A stretch of 9,368 nucleotides of DNA from an uncultured Kiloniellales bacterium (GTDB lineage: Bacteria > Pseudomonadota > Alphaproteobacteria > Kiloniellales > JAKSDN01): NCBI GenBank assembly GCA_937974415.1, contig CALJXB010000142.1, forward strand, positions 1 to 9,368, in the 5' to 3' direction. The position numbers and the translations under genes were made by a program. The notes under the pieces were generated by a model. That model was not told where the DNA came from. It made no database searches and worked only from the letters and a program-made list of their open reading frames with translations. This document shows positions 6,620-9,368 of the stretch, piece after piece (within the stretch, counting starts at the first letter, position 1; each line of letters starts with the position of its first letter).

Positions 6620-7459
6620 ATGAAACGACTGTTCCGATTCCTCGGCGTCTTGTTGTTCGGCGTTGTCGCGCTGCTCACGCTTGTCGCTCAACTGCGATCG
6701 CCCAGCCAGGTCGGCGATTGGCAAGCGGTCCACCGCAAGCTCGCGCAAGCCGAAATCGATGGCGACCGGCTCACGGTCCGCAATCTTCGCAACTTCTCCT
6801 ACGCGGACGACGGCACGGTCGGCGAAGTGCGCTACGAGGACCGCGATTACGACCTCTCCGGCCTGGAAAGCCTGTGGTACGGCCTGTCGCACTTTGCGCC
6901 CCTGGGCCTGGCCCACAGTTTCCTGAGCTTCGGCTTCGACGACGGCGAATTTCTGGCGCTTTCGGTGGAGGCGCGGCTCGAGACGCAGCAGTCCTACAGC
7001 CCTTTCCTCGGCCTGCTGCGGGCCTACGAACTGATTTACGTGGCCGCGGACGAACGGGACGTGATCGGCGTCAGGAGCCATGTCCGGGGCGAGGAGGTGC
7101 TGCTCTACGAGATCGACGTCGCGCCGGCCCAGGCGAGAGAGCTGCTGTTGATCATGCTGGGCACCATGAACGAGCTCCATGACCGGCCGCGCTTCTACAA
7201 CACCCTGCTCGACAACTGCACCACCAACATTCTGCAGCATGCCAGGCGGCTGACCCGCTGGGACCTCTATACCGACTACCGGGTCATCCTGCCCGGCTAC
7301 TCCGATGCCCTGGCCTACGAACTGGGCGCCATCGCGGGCGACCTCCCCTTCGAAGAGGCGCGCGAAGAGGCACGTATCGATCCGGGTGGCATCGCCGTCG
7401 ACGACCCGAATTTCTCGGATGCGATACGGGGGCGCCCAACGGCGTCGCTCCCGGAATAG
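6620..7459 (+). CDS. DUF4105 / Lnb N-terminal-domain family membrane-anchored protein
   Basis: A 279-residue protein with one N-terminal membrane helix (about 4-25, FLGVLLFGVVALLTLVAQL) and a periplasmic domain that I recognise as the DUF4105 family, now linked to the Bacteroidetes lipoprotein N-acyltransferase Lnb. Matching features are IDGDRLTVRNLRNFSY, GLAHSFLSFGFDDGEFLALS with His99, a LSVEARLETQQSYSPF segment, LLRAYELIYVAADERD, and FYNTLLDNCTTNI with Cys200. In this family the conserved Cys and His are the presumed catalytic pair of a papain-like fold. The protein has only the anchor plus this domain and lacks the C-terminal membrane region of true Lnb, so acyltransferase activity is uncertain. 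It sits 72 bases after the pump gene on the same strand and could be read through. The ATG at 6620 has only a weak ribosome-binding site. Recognition is by motif memory, not a search. Confidence 0.75.
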   Translation: MKRLFRFLGVLLFGVVALLTLVAQLRSPSQVGDWQAVHRKLAQAEIDGDRLTVRNLRNFSYADDGTVGEVRYEDRDYDLSGLESLWYGLSHFAPLGLAHSFLSFGFDDGEFLALSVEARLETQQSYSPFLGLLRAYELIYVAADERDVIGVRSHVRGEEVLLYEIDVAPAQARELLLIMLGTMNELHDRPRFYNTLLDNCTTNILQHARRLTRWDLYTDYRVILPGYSDALAYELGAIAGDLPFEEAREEARIDPGGIAVDDPNFSDAIRGRPTASLPE

Positions 7460-7626
7460 CACACGGCGGACCCGGTCTTGCGCCGGCCAGCACGGCGCTC
7501 CAGAATGAGCCAAAGGTAGGGGCAGACCCATTCTAGACATTGGAGAGACCGGCCCGGCCGGGCGCATGTCCCGTCGGTCAAGCCGTTCCTTGTCTCGTTG
7601 GTCCTTTTCGGTGCGGGAGGTGCGCG
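7460..7626. other. Intergenic gap before the methyltransferase gene
   Basis: These 167 bases hold no convincing gene. A GC-rich near-palindrome, CCGGCCCGGCCGG (7549-7561), and a short inverted pair GAATG/CATTC (7503-7507 and 7529-7533) are present, but neither is followed by a T-run. I could not find a clear -35/-10 pair. The frame of the downstream gene is open back to about 7540, but the sequence there does not look like protein. Confidence 0.5.
7615..7620 (+). promoter_or_regulatory. Ribosome-binding site fixing the methyltransferase start
   Basis: GGGAGG sits 6 bases before the ATG at 7627, an ideal Shine-Dalgarno placement. It favours this start (544 residues) over the upstream in-frame TTG at 7540, which would add 29 residues and has no comparable site. 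Confidence 0.75.
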
Positions 7627-9261
7627 ATGGCGAGAAAACCCAAAGGTCCGCTGATCGGACAGCTCGATCTTGGCCGTCAGGTGCCCCAGCGCGCCAAAGA
7701 ACGTAGCGGCCGGCGCGGCGGCGGCCGTGCGGCACGGGTCGCCCAGCGCCAGGAAAAGGGCGCCCCTCAGGCGGTGCGCCCGGGCCTCACCGGCGGTGCC
7801 TTCCAGCCGCTCTCCGATCCCGACATCGCGCGCATTCACGAAGCTGCGCTCGATCTCCTTGACACCATCGGCATCGGCGATCCCACCGACGAGCTGAACG
7901 AGATCGTCCTCGCTAAGGGCTGTCATCTGAACGAGCATGGTAGGCTTTGCTTCCCGCGCGCCTTGATCGAGGACGTGATCGCGGGTGCCTGCCGCGAGTA
8001 CGTCATCTATGCGCGTGGCAGCCGCTCGCCCGACTACGACATTCGGGCCGGCGGCCGGCGCGTCCATTTCTGCACCGCGGGCTCGGCCGTCACCACCTTC
8101 CAGTACGAAAGCAAGACCTACCGCCCCGCCACCCTCATAGACATTTACGACTTCGTGCGCCTGATCGACCAGCTGGACAACATTCACTTGGTCGGCCAGC
8201 CGGTCATCGCGACCGACGTGAAGGATCTCTTCGCCCACGACATCTCGGTCCTCTATGCCCAGATCGCCGGCACCGAGAAGCCGCTCTCCATGTCCTTCGC
8301 CGACCGCAGCCACATCAAGCCGGGGATCGAGTTTTTCGACCTGGTGCTGGGTGGCGAGGGGCGTTTTCTGGCAAAGCCCTTCGTGGTCTTCGGTGGCTGT
8401 CCCATCGTCTCACCGCTGCGCTTCGGCGAGGAGAACCTGGGCGTGCTGATCGAGACCAGCAAGCTGGGCCTGGTCAACGACATCGCGGTGGCGCCCCAGG
8501 CGGGGGCCACGGCGCCGGCGCCGTTGGCCGGCACCCTGGTACAGCTGGCGGCCGAGACCCTGGCGTGCCTCGCCGTGGTCAACCTGGTGAAGCCCGGCTG
8601 CCCCATGACCTTCGCCATGTGGCCCCTGGTCTCGGACCTGCGCACCGGCGCCTTTTCCGGCGGCAGCGGCGAGGAGGCGGTGCTGGCCGCCGCCGCTGTG
8701 CAGATCGGCAAATACTACGACCTGCCCAACAGCGTCGGAGCCAGCATGAGCGATTCCAAGATCCCAGACGCCCAGGCGGGCTACGAGAAGGGGGTCACCA
8801 CGGCCCTGGCGGCCCATGCCGGCTGCAACCGGGTGTGCGAGGCGGCGGGCATGCTGGGCAGCCTCATGGGCTGCGCCTTCGAGGAGCTTGTGATCGATAA
8901 CGACATGCTCGGCATGGTGCTGCGCACGGTGCGTGGCATCGAGGTGACCGACGACACCCTGTCGCTGGAGGCCATCAAGCAGGTGGCGCTCGATCCCGGC
9001 CACTACCTGGGCCACCCCCAGACGCTGGCTTTGATGGAGAGCGAATACCTCTACCCCGACGTCGGCGACCGGACCCCGCCCGGGGCCTGGGAGCAGAAGG
9101 GCTCCAAGGACATGCTGGAGCGCGCCCATGAAAAGGTGGTGGAGGTGCTGTCCAGCCACTATCCCAACTATATAGACGCGGCGGCCGACGCGGAGATTCG
9201 CAAGCGCTTCCCGATCAAGCTGCCGCTGAAGGCCATGGCGGCCGAGAGCGGCCGCTGGTAA
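7627..9261 (+). CDS. MttB-family (trimethylamine methyltransferase-like) corrinoid protein methyltransferase, non-pyrrolysine
   Basis: A 544-residue cytoplasmic protein of the MttB superfamily, whose members move a methyl group from a methylated amine or betaine to a cognate corrinoid protein. A basic N-terminal segment (about 1-50, with GRRGGGRAARVAQRQ) precedes the TIM-barrel region starting at about LSDPDIARIHEAALDLLDTIG. Family-like blocks include VHFCTAGSAVTTF, the glycine/serine-rich FSGGSGEEAVLAAAA, AGCNRVCEAAGMLGSLMGCA, EELVIDNDMLGMVLRTVRGI and the C-terminal ERAHEKVVEVLSSHYPNY. The frame has no internal TAG, so it is not the pyrrolysine-containing MttB of methanogens. It resembles the large non-Pyl group that includes MtgB (glycine betaine), MtpB (proline betaine) and MtcB (carnitine); which substrate applies here cannot be read. 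No corrinoid-binding partner (MttC-like) is in the window. A TMADH-like gene starts 18 bases downstream, so the pair is probably one operon. Confidence 0.9.
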   Translation: MARKPKGPLIGQLDLGRQVPQRAKERSGRRGGGRAARVAQRQEKGAPQAVRPGLTGGAFQPLSDPDIARIHEAALDLLDTIGIGDPTDELNEIVLAKGCHLNEHGRLCFPRALIEDVIAGACREYVIYARGSRSPDYDIRAGGRRVHFCTAGSAVTTFQYESKTYRPATLIDIYDFVRLIDQLDNIHLVGQPVIATDVKDLFAHDISVLYAQIAGTEKPLSMSFADRSHIKPGIEFFDLVLGGEGRFLAKPFVVFGGCPIVSPLRFGEENLGVLIETSKLGLVNDIAVAPQAGATAPAPLAGTLVQLAAETLACLAVVNLVKPGCPMTFAMWPLVSDLRTGAFSGGSGEEAVLAAAAVQIGKYYDLPNSVGASMSDSKIPDAQAGYEKGVTTALAAHAGCNRVCEAAGMLGSLMGCAFEELVIDNDMLGMVLRTVRGIEVTDDTLSLEAIKQVALDPGHYLGHPQTLALMESEYLYPDVGDRTPPGAWEQKGSKDMLERAHEKVVEVLSSHYPNYIDAAADAEIRKRFPIKLPLKAMAAESGRW

Positions 9262-9276
9262 CGGCCGAGGGCTTAG

Positions 9277-9368
<92 letters not shown>

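Noticed and set aside
7540..7626. An earlier start of the MttB-like protein at 7540
   Set aside because: The added 29 residues are Cys/Pro/Arg-rich and unlike the family, and GGGAGG is ideally placed for the ATG at 7627.
6578..8313. Long minus-strand open frames (385 and 332 codons) opposite the DUF4105 and MttB-like genes
   Set aside because: Compositionally like antisense shadows and without recognisable motifs, while the plus-strand genes carry clear family features.

Overview
The window is GC-rich (mostly G/C at third codon positions, with one AT-richer patch near 2060-2135) and densely coding. The gene types are an RND efflux pump with a lipoprotein adaptor, a Rieske oxygenase, an MttB-family methyltransferase and a trimethylamine-dehydrogenase-like flavoprotein. 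Together they suggest a Gram-negative proteobacterium, most likely an alphaproteobacterium of the Rhodospirillales/Rhizobiales type. That placement is inferred from composition and gene content, not from a marker gene.

Layout, left to right. (1) 1-339, plus strand: the C-terminal part of a calcineurin-like metallophosphoesterase cut by the window edge. (2) 390-1598, plus: a Rieske-type ring-hydroxylating oxygenase alpha subunit with an intact mononuclear-iron site, but with the third Rieske ligand (expected Cys) replaced by Ala112. (3) 1595-1962, minus: a small two-helix membrane protein gene that reads well only across a -1 frame change. It converges on the Rieske gene and their stop codons overlap. 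(4) 1963-2268: a non-coding stretch with three perfect tandem copies of an 11-mer, an AT-rich patch and a plausible sigma70-type promoter. (5) 2269-3399 and 3428-6547, plus: an operon of a membrane-fusion lipoprotein and an AcrB-type RND pump, with no outer-membrane channel gene beside it. (6) 6620-7459, plus: a membrane-anchored protein of the DUF4105/Lnb N-terminal-domain family. (7) 7627-9261 and 9280 to the window end, plus: a non-pyrrolysine MttB-family methyltransferase followed 18 bases later by the start of a trimethylamine/dimethylamine dehydrogenase-like flavoprotein.

How they work together. The adaptor and RND pump form the inner-membrane part of a tripartite exporter and would borrow a TolC-like channel from elsewhere. 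The MttB-like protein and the flavoprotein look like one operon for demethylating a methylated amine or betaine. Rieske monooxygenases also serve in quaternary-amine demethylation in such bacteria, so the upstream Rieske gene might belong to the same theme, but it is separated by about 6 kb of unrelated genes and that link is only a guess. I see no CRISPR array, tRNA, rRNA, transposase, phage gene or defence system. The most unusual single observation is the altered Rieske cluster motif. The rest is mostly ordinary chromosomal content with some curious details.
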